Source: Acidobacteriota bacterium (GTDB lineage Bacteria; Acidobacteriota; Terriglobia; UBA7540). From it: a stretch of 5,869 nt of DNA. The notes below the pieces were generated by a model. That model saw only the letters and a program-made list of their open reading frames with translations, was not told the origin of the DNA and did not search any database. Below are positions 1 through 5,476 of the stretch, piece after piece. A program made the translations under genes and the position numbers. Position 1 is the stretch's first letter; each line of letters starts with the position of its first letter. The DNA lies in contig JAKASH010000220.1 in the NCBI GenBank assembly GCA_021828225.1, positions 1 through 5,869 on the forward strand, read 5' to 3'.

Positions 1-70
1 CCGTCAGGGAAACGGTCAGAGATTAGCAGTGGTGATCGGTTAGAGAATATGGGATTGGTGTTTGCATTTC

Positions 71-361
71 CTAAAATTGCTCTTGAAGAGTTTCGTCGAC
101 GATTTTTAGGCCTCTGCTGGCTTCTGCGAGATTAGGTGAGAGTCGCAGAACTTTCTCGAACATCTCTTTCGCTCCCTTCAGATTACCTCGGTTGGCAAGA
201 GGCAGGCCCCAATTAAGATAAGGCGTCGGGTAGTGAAGTGAATCCTCAGTCGCCCCCTCGAAGAGTTTTGCTGCTTTGGCGTTCTTCCTCAACATGGCAT
301 ACAGAGTCCCAGGGTTGTTTTTGGCCTCTTCCCGATCGCTGAAAACCGGTGTCCTTCGCAC
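71..361 (-). pseudogene. TPR-repeat protein, C-terminal part, probably 5'-truncated
   Basis: The 96-residue reading starts at a GTG codon (359-361) with no convincing ribosome binding site. A clear tetratricopeptide repeat lies at about residues 48-81: 'YLNWGLPLANRGNLKGAKEM' followed by FEKVLRLSPNLAEA, with the usual Trp-Gly, Ala-x-x-Gly and Pro-Asn-x-x-Glu-Ala positions. A weaker repeat precedes it at about residues 13-42, where 'NNPGTLYAMLRKNAKAAKLF' looks like a decayed NNLGxxYxxxGxxxEAxxLF unit. TPR proteins are scaffolds for protein-protein contacts and usually carry many repeats and an N-terminal domain or signal peptide, all missing here. The frame stays open upstream to a stop at 458-460, but that stretch is antisense to another probable gene remnant and does not look like TPR sequence. 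I infer a truncated remnant. A small intact TPR protein is the alternative. Confidence 0.5.
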
Positions 362-410
362 GAGCCGGAGAGTCTCGACCCAAGCTAAGGCCGAAACATG
401 ATCATTATAG

Positions 411-560
411 TGCGTGCGATTTCCGTGGATCAGGGAAGAGTTCGAGAACGGGAAGGATTACTACAGGCTTGAGGGCCTGCCGCTCCGGGAGCCTTCAGAG
501 CCGTGGGCCCGGCCGTCAACCGAGAACTTGGAGTACGACTCCTACAATGTGTTCCGGTGA
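411..560 (+). pseudogene. C-terminal remnant of an HNH endonuclease-like protein
   Basis: After a stop at 408-410 this frame reads about 49 codons to TGA at 558-560. The peptide contains 'IREEFENGKDYYRLEGLPLR', then EPSEPWARPS, then ENLEYDSYNVFR at the end. The order FENGxxYYxLxGxxLxxP, RPS, ExLxxxxxxVFR is what I recall from the extreme C-terminus of predicted HNH restriction-type endonucleases, where it follows the catalytic HNH motif. That match is from memory, not a search. No start codon with a binding site is present, and the HNH motif itself is absent. Just upstream, the neighbouring frame reads IVRAIS before 424, which could be continuous with RIREEF through a small frameshift. The fragment and the TPR remnant diverge and both lack their 5' parts, which suggests a deletion or rearrangement scar at about 361-411. 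Confidence 0.5.
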
Positions 561-970
561 CATTCTGGAAGGTTCGTCATCCGGCCCGCCTGCCAATTCC
601 GGAAGCGGAGGACGGGACAGGTGAATCAAGTGTAACGGATGTCGCTCGAAAGTCGCTGTGTGCCGTTCGAGTTCGGAGCGAAGATGCCCGCAAGTGAACC
701 GTCGGTCAAACCATGACCGAAATTTTGATCGGGCTGGCGGTCTCCTTCAGGTCGAAACGATGGAATCAGAAGAAGCCAGCATGATCCTCAAGCGGCGTCG
801 AACAGATGCATGGTGGGACGTGGAAGGCGATCACGATTATGAAGCGAATCCAAAACGAGGATCGAGAAGCAGATTTCTCCTCACGGGCCCGACGGCCTCA
901 TGGACGCTCCGCCCGCTCCACCCGCGGCTTCCAACTCGGAAACCCCGGTCGGCGCGGCCGTGTGCGAACA
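561..970. other. non-coding stretch without recognisable gene
   Basis: Plus-strand open frames here (for example from 503 and from 658) give Arg/Ser/Pro-rich translations with no family resemblance, and the one starting at 658 continues as an antisense shadow of the FecR-type gene. Minus-strand frames give nothing I recognise. The only structure seen is the hairpin at 702-726. No clear terminator follows the FecR-type gene, which ends leftward at 971. The stretch may be decayed sequence between the gene remnants on the left and the intact gene on the right. Confidence 0.4.
702..726 (+). terminator. terminator-like hairpin
   Basis: TCGGTCA (702-708) pairs perfectly with TGACCGA (714-720) around a five-base AACCA loop, and AATTTTG follows. 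The 7-bp stem and short T-run resemble a weak intrinsic terminator for plus-strand transcription. It lies 140 bases beyond the HNH-like remnant, so it may once have served that gene. The T-run is only four bases, so function is doubtful. Confidence 0.3.
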
Positions 971-2911
971 TCAGTGATGGCCGCCCGAGGCAGCTGCGGC
1001 GGGGGCTGCCGGCGCTGCATGCACGCTGCCCATTGCCGGAGCCGACATCACGCCGCGCATTGCTGGCGCAGACTCCCGGACCCCGCCCATCGAAGGTCCC
1101 GCGGCGTGGAAACTACGCACAGAAGGGCCGGCACGCTTGAATCTCGCCATCGGTGCGCCCGGCATGGTGCTCCGATTGCCCATTGCCGGGCCCATCGCGT
1201 TTTCCCGCGGAAGGGCGCGAAGGCCAGGCTGCCGTCCGACGAAGCCGGGGGCGCTGGCGTGCGGCAGGAAGACGGGATTCGCGCGCATCATCCTGCCCCG
1301 AAGCACCGGGTTGGAGGCAACCGAGTGGTTGATGATGGCGGGAGAACCAGCGGAGCGGAAGCCCAATCCGTTCGGTCCCGCAGCCTTCACGCGGAATTGG
1401 CCGCCCAGCGTGTTTCCGAGGCGGGTAAAAGCGGGAGCAGGACGGCTGCCGCCAAGAACCCGATGAAAGAAGGACCCATGTGGAGAGGCATGGAGTTCTG
1501 CCGCAGCTTGAGTGGGAGACTGCCCCATGAGAATGACCTTGGGCGCGACGGCGTTGAACGCCGTCGTTCGCTGCACCGGGAGGTTCGGCGCCCTGGCGCC
1601 GGTACGAGCGAGAGTGGACGGAGCTCTCGAAATAACAGCTCGGGTTCTTGTCGCGGCCAATGGCTGCGCAACGCCCCGCATGATGCCGGGCCTAAGATTT
1701 TCTTGCACAGGCGTGCCTGAAAGCATCGCGGTTGCGCCGGGGGCGATGGCTGGACCGCTTATGCGGGTAAGTTGCCCCACCACGATATGCACTCGCGTAT
1801 TGTGATTCACCGGAAGCCCGTTTCGCAGCGTCCCTGGCCTGACCGCGATGACACAGTTCCCAGCCCGACAGGCCGGCGCGCCACGGGCACCCATCGGCGC
1901 CCAGGCGATGCACCCGGGGCCAGAGTACCAGTTAACCAGGGCCGGATACCACCTGGAGAGGTCCCCCGGCATCCAGAAGTAGCCGAATCCCGGGTCATAG
2001 TTCCAGAATCCGGTATGGAACGGCAGCCAGCCCCAAGGCTCGCTGGAAATCCAGGTGTAGCCAAACCCCGGATACCAGCTCCACTGTCCCAAGGCGTACG
2101 GGGTCCAGCCTGCCGGCTCAAATGGGGCCCAGCCGTAACCGAAGCCCGGAAAGAACGCCCATTCACCGTATGCGTCGAGGTCGCTCCACCCGTAAAGCGC
2201 ACTGTTCATGTCCACCGGGCTGTCATTGTAGGCAAGCTCGGCCTGCTGGTCACGCTTATGCACCCAGTTGTCCCAGGAATCCTTCTGGATTCCGTGGGTG
2301 ATGTCAAAAGCGGTGAGCGTTTCCCTGTTGAACTCCAGCACTTTCCCCTTGGTCACCTTGGCCAGCTGCTTCGGGTCCTTCACATTCACAGCCCCCTCGA
2401 ATACTTCCACGCGCAGGCGTCCACCCGGACTAAGGTCGGTGCGGAATTCGGTCTTGCCGCGCGGCGTGACGCGCGCGTTTCCAGCCGCGATCGTGTACTT
2501 GTCGCCGTGTTGCGGAATGAGGTGGAACGTTCCATAGCCCTGGACAAAGCTGAGATTGTTGATTTTCGCCCCGCTCCCGGTCATGGCCAGTTGGTCAAAG
2601 CGGAGTTTCGAGAGCTGGCCGAGCCGCGCCGTCGAGCCATTTTCGAACTCAACTTCGGCGAAGCCGTTGCCCGCCGTCGAAACAGTAAAGCCTTGCTCGA
2701 TGGGAGTGTTCACGGAGGCTTTGGCCCACTCTGCGGAGCTCGGACGCTTGACGAACACGGAGCCCTCCACAAAGCTCAGCCGCACAATGCGCACGTGTGA
2801 GTACCCGCTCTCCGCTGCCACATCTTTTCGCTGCCCAGCCAATGCGGCCGTGGCCAGAAACAAACCCGTGGCGAATATAAAAGCAAACTTGGAGAATTTA
2901 CCTGTCATCAT
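971..2911 (-). CDS. exported FecR-domain protein with Trp-rich (DUF6600-like) repeats
   Basis: The 646-residue protein begins with a signal peptide: charged MMTGKFSK, a hydrophobic stretch to about residue 22 and a likely cut after ALA at 23-25. Residues about 45-180 form a FecR-type domain (VEGSVFVKR, then VNTPIEQGFTVSTAGNGFAE, FENGSTARLG, FEGAVNV), a beta-rich module better known from regulators but also found in secreted proteins without a sigma-factor partner. Residues about 248-316 hold three repeats of a Trp/Gly unit (EWAFFPGFGYGWAPF, QWSWYPGFGYTWISS, FWNYDPGFGYFWMPG), as in DUF6600 proteins. From about residue 380 to the end it is low-complexity Ala/Pro/Met/Gly/Arg, finishing GGHH. The start is well supported: GGGAGG at 2917-2922 lies 5 bases before the first ATG and 8 before a second adjacent one. 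Function is unknown; an envelope or extracellular role is inferred from export and repeats. Its antisense strand carries long open frames that are shadows. Confidence 0.9.
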   Translation of the reverse strand: MMTGKFSKFAFIFATGLFLATAALAGQRKDVAAESGYSHVRIVRLSFVEGSVFVKRPSSAEWAKASVNTPIEQGFTVSTAGNGFAEVEFENGSTARLGQLSKLRFDQLAMTGSGAKINNLSFVQGYGTFHLIPQHGDKYTIAAGNARVTPRGKTEFRTDLSPGGRLRVEVFEGAVNVKDPKQLAKVTKGKVLEFNRETLTAFDITHGIQKDSWDNWVHKRDQQAELAYNDSPVDMNSALYGWSDLDAYGEWAFFPGFGYGWAPFEPAGWTPYALGQWSWYPGFGYTWISSEPWGWLPFHTGFWNYDPGFGYFWMPGDLSRWYPALVNWYSGPGCIAWAPMGARGAPACRAGNCVIAVRPGTLRNGLPVNHNTRVHIVVGQLTRISGPAIAPGATAMLSGTPVQENLRPGIMRGVAQPLAATRTRAVISRAPSTLARTGARAPNLPVQRTTAFNAVAPKVILMGQSPTQAAAELHASPHGSFFHRVLGGSRPAPAFTRLGNTLGGQFRVKAAGPNGLGFRSAGSPAIINHSVASNPVLRGRMMRANPVFLPHASAPGFVGRQPGLRALPRENAMGPAMGNRSTMPGAPMARFKRAGPSVRSFHAAGPSMGGVRESAPAMRGVMSAPAMGSVHAAPAAPAAAASGGHH

Positions 2912-2975
2912 AAGGTCCTCCCTGGGCGGTGACCGGCATTAAGCGGGTATGAGGGACCGGCGTTGCCTGGTCTTT

Positions 2976-3004
2976 ATAGTACCCTTGATGGCGCGATATA
3001 CCAA
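2976..3004 (-). promoter_or_regulatory. possible promoter of the FecR-domain gene
   Basis: On the minus strand TTGGTA (3004-2999) and TACTAT (2981-2976) are separated by exactly 17 bases. Each matches the sigma-70 consensus at four of six positions. The -10 hexamer lies about 65 bases before the start codon at 2911, a reasonable leader length. The spacing is ideal but the hexamers are only moderate. Confidence 0.35.
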
Positions 3005-3067
3005 CCGGGATTTCCTTTTCGCCTTCCAGAGTGAGACGCTGTGGAAAATCCAATGCCGGGGCAGCCG

Positions 3068-3198
3068 TTACTCGCATACGTCCGTGCCGGTAAAGAGGAC
3101 ACGAAGGGGCCAATGGTCGTTCCATTCGGTGCCGTCGTCGTCCACGAGTACCGACACGCCCACTGCTGGGGGTCGTCCAGGTCGATGCGCCGCGTCAT
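3068..3198 (-). pseudogene. small 43-codon ORF interrupted by a one-base frameshift
   Basis: On the minus strand an ATG at 3198-3196 is preceded by GAGGAG (3210-3205) with a 6-base spacer. It begins MTRRIDLDDP, with every third codon position G or C. The other frame then reads GVSVLVDDDGTEWNDHWPLR and VLFTGTDVCE to a TAA at 3070-3068, again mostly with G or C in third position. The 131-base length is one short of a whole number of codons, and a run of five G (plus strand 3168-3172) lies where the frames should join. One extra base there gives MTRRIDLDDPPAVGVSVLVD and onward, 43 residues. This is either a sequencing or assembly error in the homopolymer or a real inactivating deletion. I recognise no family. 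The unbroken frame alone (start at 3264) ends in unconvincing sequence. Confidence 0.4.
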
Positions 3199-3334
3199 GG
3201 CAGGCTCCTCGGGAAGCACCTCGACAGCCACAGCCCCCCGGCAGCCGTGAAAACGCCGAGCCATACGAAGGAGGATTGTTCATTGCCCTGGCACGCACGT
3301 TGGTCTAAGCTATCTTGTCGTCAATGAGGACTGG

Positions 3335-4009
3335 ATGATGCCCGACGCAGCCTTCTTCCGCCCGGAGCTTTTCGGGTTCTTGCGCCAGCTCAGGCGCCAC
3401 AACAACCGCGACTGGTTCGCCAGGAACAAGCAGCGATATGAGGATGCCGTCCGCGATCCGGCCCTGATGTTCATCGGCAGCTTCGCGCCGCGCCTGAACA
3501 GGCTCAGCCCGCATTTCATCGCCGACCCGCGTCCGGCACGCGGCTCCCTCTTCCGGATATACCGCGATACCCGGTTCTCGCCGGACAAGCGGCCCTTCAA
3601 GACCCATGTCGGCATCCGTTTCTTCCATGCCAGCGGCAAGGACGCCCATGCGCCCGTGTTCTACCTGCACCTTGAGCCTGACAACTGCTTCGCGGCCGCG
3701 GGAGTCTGGCATCCTGACAGCAGCGCCCTGACGAAAATCCGGATGTCGATTGTTGCCGAGCCGGAGCGCTGGGCGAAGGCCAGGCGGAAGCTGGAGCTGG
3801 AGGGCGGCAGCCTCGTGCGGCCGCCGCGAGGATTCGATCCCAATCACCGGTTCATCGAGGACCTCAAGCGGAAGGGCTTCGTGGCGTCGCTCGGACTTGC
3901 AGAGGATCAGGTGTACGGCCCCGGGCTCATGCGGGATTTCGCCGCCGCGTGCCGGAAGACGCTGCCGCTGGTCGAGTTCACGACAAGGGCGCTGGGACAG
4001 GAGTTTTAG
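3335..4009 (+). CDS. DUF2461 domain-containing protein (TIGR02453 family)
   Basis: The 224-residue protein has the landmarks of the DUF2461 family over nearly its whole length: FLRQLRRHNNRDWFARNKQR at residues 15-34, SLFRIYRDTRFSPDKRPFKT at 71-90, and FYLHLEPDNCFAAAGVW at 109-125. The usual family length is about 210-230 residues, so it appears complete. The family is widespread in bacteria and some fungi, and I know of no established biochemical function; none is proposed. It has no signal peptide or membrane segment, so it is probably cytoplasmic. GAGG at 3326-3329 lies 5 bases before the first of two adjacent ATG codons (3335 and 3338), so either could start translation. A weak promoter is possible (CTGGCA at 3288-3293, 17 bases, TATCTT at 3311-3316), which would give a very short leader. 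The gene stands alone: its upstream neighbours run on the other strand and the next plus-strand gene is 450 bases away. Confidence 0.93.
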   Translation: MMPDAAFFRPELFGFLRQLRRHNNRDWFARNKQRYEDAVRDPALMFIGSFAPRLNRLSPHFIADPRPARGSLFRIYRDTRFSPDKRPFKTHVGIRFFHASGKDAHAPVFYLHLEPDNCFAAAGVWHPDSSALTKIRMSIVAEPERWAKARRKLELEGGSLVRPPRGFDPNHRFIEDLKRKGFVASLGLAEDQVYGPGLMRDFAAACRKTLPLVEFTTRALGQEF

Positions 4010-4045
4010 GCGCTTCCGGCCCTCCGCATACAGCTGGTGGCGTCC

Positions 4046-4159
4046 CTACTTCCAGGCTATTAGCCGCGGCATTCGGCCCTGGAGGAAGTCCTGCTTGAGA
4101 GGGTTCAGGAAGCCTTCGCCGTTTCCCCGGGGGTCATGGCGTTGCCAAATCTTCGGCAT
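4046..4159 (-). CDS. doubtful 37-residue ORF
   Basis: On the minus strand ATG (4159-4157) opens a 37-codon frame ending TAG (4048-4046), beginning MPKIWQRHDPRGNGEGF and ending GRMPRLIAWK. About three quarters of its codons end in G or C, better than the opposing frames. Only a weak AAAGG lies upstream, 5 bases from the ATG. It is convergent with the DUF2461 gene. I recognise no family. It could be a real small gene, the tail of a decayed one, or chance. Confidence 0.22.
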   Translation of the reverse strand: MPKIWQRHDPRGNGEGFLNPLKQDFLQGRMPRLIAWK

Positions 4160-4177
4160 TAGTACCTTTGTGGTTGA

Positions 4178-4206
4178 ATCCTGACATTTCCTAACAGGAT
4201 ATTTTT
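4178..4206 (+). terminator. weak terminator-like hairpin
   Basis: ATCCTG (4178-4183) pairs with CAGGAT (4195-4200) across an 11-base loop and is followed directly by ATTTTT. The stem is short and not GC-rich and the loop is long, so it would be a weak intrinsic terminator. It lies about 170 bases after the DUF2461 stop and before the vsr promoter, a sensible place to separate the two transcripts. Confidence 0.3.
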
Positions 4207-4260
4207 GAGCACATCGGATTTAGCCAGTGTTTATGCGGCGTTGAGAGCATTTTCGAAATC

Positions 4261-4309
4261 GTCCAACTTTCCTGTTTGGTTCCGGCTATGCCGGGTTAGG
4301 AGGTTGGAC
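4261..4309. repeat. long imperfect inverted repeat, attC-like ends
   Basis: GTCCAAC (4261-4267) and GTTGGAC (4303-4309) are perfect inverted copies. Pairing continues inward through TCCT (4270-4273) with AGGA (4298-4301), and the centre holds a second small hairpin, CCGGC (4282-4286), TAT, GCCGG (4290-4294). The whole 49 bases can fold into a long stem-loop on either strand. The outer heptamers fit the integron attC simple-site patterns RYYYAAC and GTTRRRY, but the element is short for an attC and the inner L-box spacing does not fit well. No T-run follows, so it is not an obvious terminator. Confidence 0.45.
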
Positions 4310-4353
4310 TGAGCTGCTTGGGGTGCAATCCCTTTCCCTGCTTCCAGGGAGCT

Positions 4354-4382
4354 TCGACAGCAGTGGGGGCACGATTTATACT
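4354..4382 (+). promoter_or_regulatory. promoter candidate for vsr and the downstream gene
   Basis: TCGACA (4354-4359) and TATACT (4377-4382) are separated by exactly 17 bases; each matches the sigma-70 consensus hexamer at five of six positions. This is the best promoter-like sequence in the window. The -10 ends 77 bases before the vsr ATG, leaving a leader of about 70 bases in which I see no regulatory fold. Confidence 0.5.
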
Positions 4383-4459
4383 TAATTCGGTGCATTATTC
4401 CGAGTCCGTCAATGCTGGCAGCCGATGGCAATTGGGCCGCAGGAACTCACCGGGGTTAA

Positions 4460-4951
4460 ATGACCGACGTCTTCACGCCCGAGAAGCGCAGAGAGGTCAT
4501 GTCCCGAATCAGGAGCTCAGGAACCAGCCCGGAGGCAAGGCTCCGCGCCTGTGTCCGGGAAGCCTTGGGCGGAATATGGCGGACAGACACGAACGTGCAC
4601 AGTATTCCTGGACAGCCGGACATGGTGGTCCCGGGTTTGCGCCTTGCGATTTTCGCCGATGGGTGCTTTTGTCACGGCTGTCCTGAGCACGGCCATGTGC
4701 CAAAGTCCAACGTCCAATACTGGCTCCCGAAACTGGAAAGGAACTGTGTGCGTGACCTGGCAAACCGGCGGGTCCTGCGGAAAATGGGGTTCGCGGTGTG
4801 GCGCTTCTGGGCGCACGAGCTGAACGGGAAGCGCATGGCGAACACGCGGGTAGTTCTGAGTCGAAGACTGAAGGCATGGCTTTATCTGAAGAGGAGCCGG
4901 GAGGGGAGCGAGCATGGCCAGGTTCCATCGGGGCGAATATGTCAAGGCTGA
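4460..4951 (+). CDS. vsr: very short patch repair (Vsr) endonuclease
   Basis: Vsr nicks DNA 5' of the T in T:G mismatches that arise when 5-methylcytosine deaminates, and so starts repair. The 163-residue protein (E. coli Vsr has 156) shows the family pattern: MTDVFTPEKRREVMSRIRSS at the start, Met14 and Glu25 in the same positions as in E. coli, then IPGQPDMVV with catalytic Asp54, FADGCFCHGC with His72, and VQYWLPKLERNCVRD. Cys69, Cys74 and His119 probably stand in the zinc site. Residue 71 is Cys (TGT, 4670-4672) where the family has a Trp that inserts into DNA beside the mismatch, which is unusual. The binding site is weak (GGGG, 4452-4455), but the MTD start matches family practice. The last 38 bases overlap the next gene in another frame. 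A Vsr is normally paired with a cytosine-5 methyltransferase, and none is in the window. Confidence 0.95.
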   Translation: MTDVFTPEKRREVMSRIRSSGTSPEARLRACVREALGGIWRTDTNVHSIPGQPDMVVPGLRLAIFADGCFCHGCPEHGHVPKSNVQYWLPKLERNCVRDLANRRVLRKMGFAVWRFWAHELNGKRMANTRVVLSRRLKAWLYLKRSREGSEHGQVPSGRICQG

Positions 4952-5150
4952 GTTCCGGGATGAGTCGACGGGCGAAAGGGAGTGGATGTGGGTGGAGGTA
5001 GAGTCCTGCGACGACGAGGCGGGAATCCTCTTCGGGAAGCTCGACAGCGCGCCGCTGCTGGGAACCGATCTTCGCTTGGGCGATGAGCTGGCGATGAGCT
5101 ATGACAAGGTCGTCGAGCACAGGAAGGCGTCAGATTTCGAGAAACAGTGA
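4914..5150 (+). CDS. small DUF2314-like protein
   Basis: The 78-residue acidic protein reads FHRGEYVKAEF at the start, REWMWVEVESCDDE at about 22-35, LFGKLDSAPLLGTDLRLGDE at 39-58 and MSYDKVVEHRK near the end. The series G-x-YVK, MWV, G-x-L-D-x-x-P and LxLGDE is what I remember of DUF2314-type domains, small single-domain proteins of unknown function; the assignment is from memory. A strong purine-rich binding site (GGAGGGGAG, 4900-4908) lies inside the vsr coding region 5 bases before the ATG, and the start overlaps vsr by 38 bases in the +1 frame, so the two genes are probably co-transcribed and may be translationally coupled. It has no signal peptide, membrane segment or catalytic motif. 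Whether it acts with Vsr is unknown. Confidence 0.8.
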   Translation: MARFHRGEYVKAEFRDESTGEREWMWVEVESCDDEAGILFGKLDSAPLLGTDLRLGDELAMSYDKVVEHRKASDFEKQ

Positions 5151-5154
5151 GGGC

Positions 5155-5172
5155 TGCGGCCTTATCGCCGCA
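5155..5172 (+). terminator. hairpin after the vsr operon
   Basis: TGCGGC (5155-5160) pairs perfectly with GCCGCA (5167-5172) around CTTATC, five bases after the stop codon of the small gene. No T-run follows, so if it ends transcription it does so inefficiently or with help from Rho; it may instead protect the 3' end of the mRNA. The remainder up to 5291 shows nothing I recognise. Confidence 0.3.
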
Positions 5173-5291
5173 AGCGGGCCTCCACTCATGAATCCTTTAT
5201 GGGCAAATACACCAGAGGTCCTCAACCAGCGAAATGCCCGCATCCTTGCAGGTTTCCGCCAAAGGGACGACCTAACGCATAGGAAGAAAAC

Positions 5292-5313
5292 GAGTACCAG
5301 TTGAGTACCACTT
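5292..5313 (+). repeat. tandem 11-bp repeat, left arm-type integrase site candidate
   Basis: Two direct copies lie end to end: GAGTACCAGTT (5292-5302) and GAGTACCACTT (5303-5313), differing at one base. They share orientation and sequence with the pair at 5477-5498 (joint consensus RAGTACMASTT). The pair ends 81 bases before the tRNA-derived core. Tandem direct repeats at a distance from the core are typical of sites bound by the N-terminal domain of tyrosine integrases. Confidence 0.65.
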
Positions 5314-5394
5314 GACCGTTCCGAGGGTGTTTTTGCATGCTTTTCGGTTGCCAGCCATGCCGCAAAATCAACGAGATACCCTACCTTATATCGC

Positions 5395-5439
5395 CTGTTA
5401 ACCGAATGGTTGCAGGTTCGAGTCCTGCCAGAGGAGCCA
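5395..5439 (+). tRNA. tRNA-Asn (GTT) 3' half, partial; recombination core
   Basis: From 5395 the sequence follows tRNA-Asn exactly in layout: anticodon loop CTGTTAA (5395-5401, anticodon GTT at 5397-5399), 3' side of the anticodon stem CCGAA (5402-5406), a five-base variable loop, a perfect T stem GCAGG/CCTGC (5412-5416, 5424-5428) around TTCGAGT, the acceptor strand CAGAGGA (5429-5435), discriminator G and an encoded CCA (5437-5439). Upstream there is no D arm, no acceptor partner TCCTCTG, and bases 5390-5394 do not complete the anticodon stem. The gene is therefore a 3' half that breaks at the anticodon loop, a common crossover position for tyrosine integrases, and cannot give a functional tRNA. 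The intact gene must lie elsewhere. Confidence 0.88.
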
Positions 5440-5476
5440 ATCTTTTCAATAGCTTACAGGCACAACCCAAACCGGC

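Larger units (their letters stand above)
4010..4459. other. intergenic region with hairpins and a promoter
   Basis: No recognised gene lies in this 450-base stretch, and from about 4160 it is visibly richer in A and T than its flanks. It holds a doubtful minus-strand ORF (4046-4159), a terminator-like hairpin (4178-4206), a long inverted repeat (4261-4309), a compact hairpin (TCCCTG 4335-4340, CTTC loop, CAGGGA 4345-4350) and a promoter candidate for vsr (4354-4382). A 54-codon minus-strand reading from ATG 4395 has one CPHC motif but no second Cys pair and no good binding site, so I do not call it a gene. Confidence 0.5.

Noticed and set aside
806..1720. 304-codon plus-strand open frame
   Set aside because: It is mostly antisense to the low-complexity C-terminal tail of the FecR-domain protein. 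The Arg/Gly/Ser-rich translation has no motif and no credible binding site.
1923..1933. copy of GAGTACCAGTT identical to one arm-type repeat
   Set aside because: It is a single copy, not in tandem, and lies inside the FecR-domain gene where it encodes part of the conserved NWYSG segment. Chance is the simplest explanation.
1772..2800. 342-codon plus-strand open frame opposite the FecR-domain gene
   Set aside because: It is antisense to a clearly real gene with signal peptide and domain motifs. Its translation is Pro/Arg/Val-rich with no family resemblance, as expected from the complementary strand of GC-rich coding DNA.
3267..3306. GAAGGAGG followed by a TTG-started 10-codon plus-strand frame before the DUF2461 gene
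   Set aside because: The peptide is too short, the start codon too close to the purine run, and nothing suggests a leader peptide or attenuator.
4231..4395. minus-strand 54-codon reading with a CPHC motif, possible zinc ribbon
   Set aside because: Only one CxxC is present, the binding site is poor, and the frame runs through the palindrome at 4261-4309 and ends without a second metal-binding pair. At best it is a decayed remnant.
4509..5120. 203-codon minus-strand open frame opposite vsr
   Set aside because: It is the shadow of vsr and the small downstream gene, both of which are well supported. The translation is Pro/Ser/Arg-rich without motifs.
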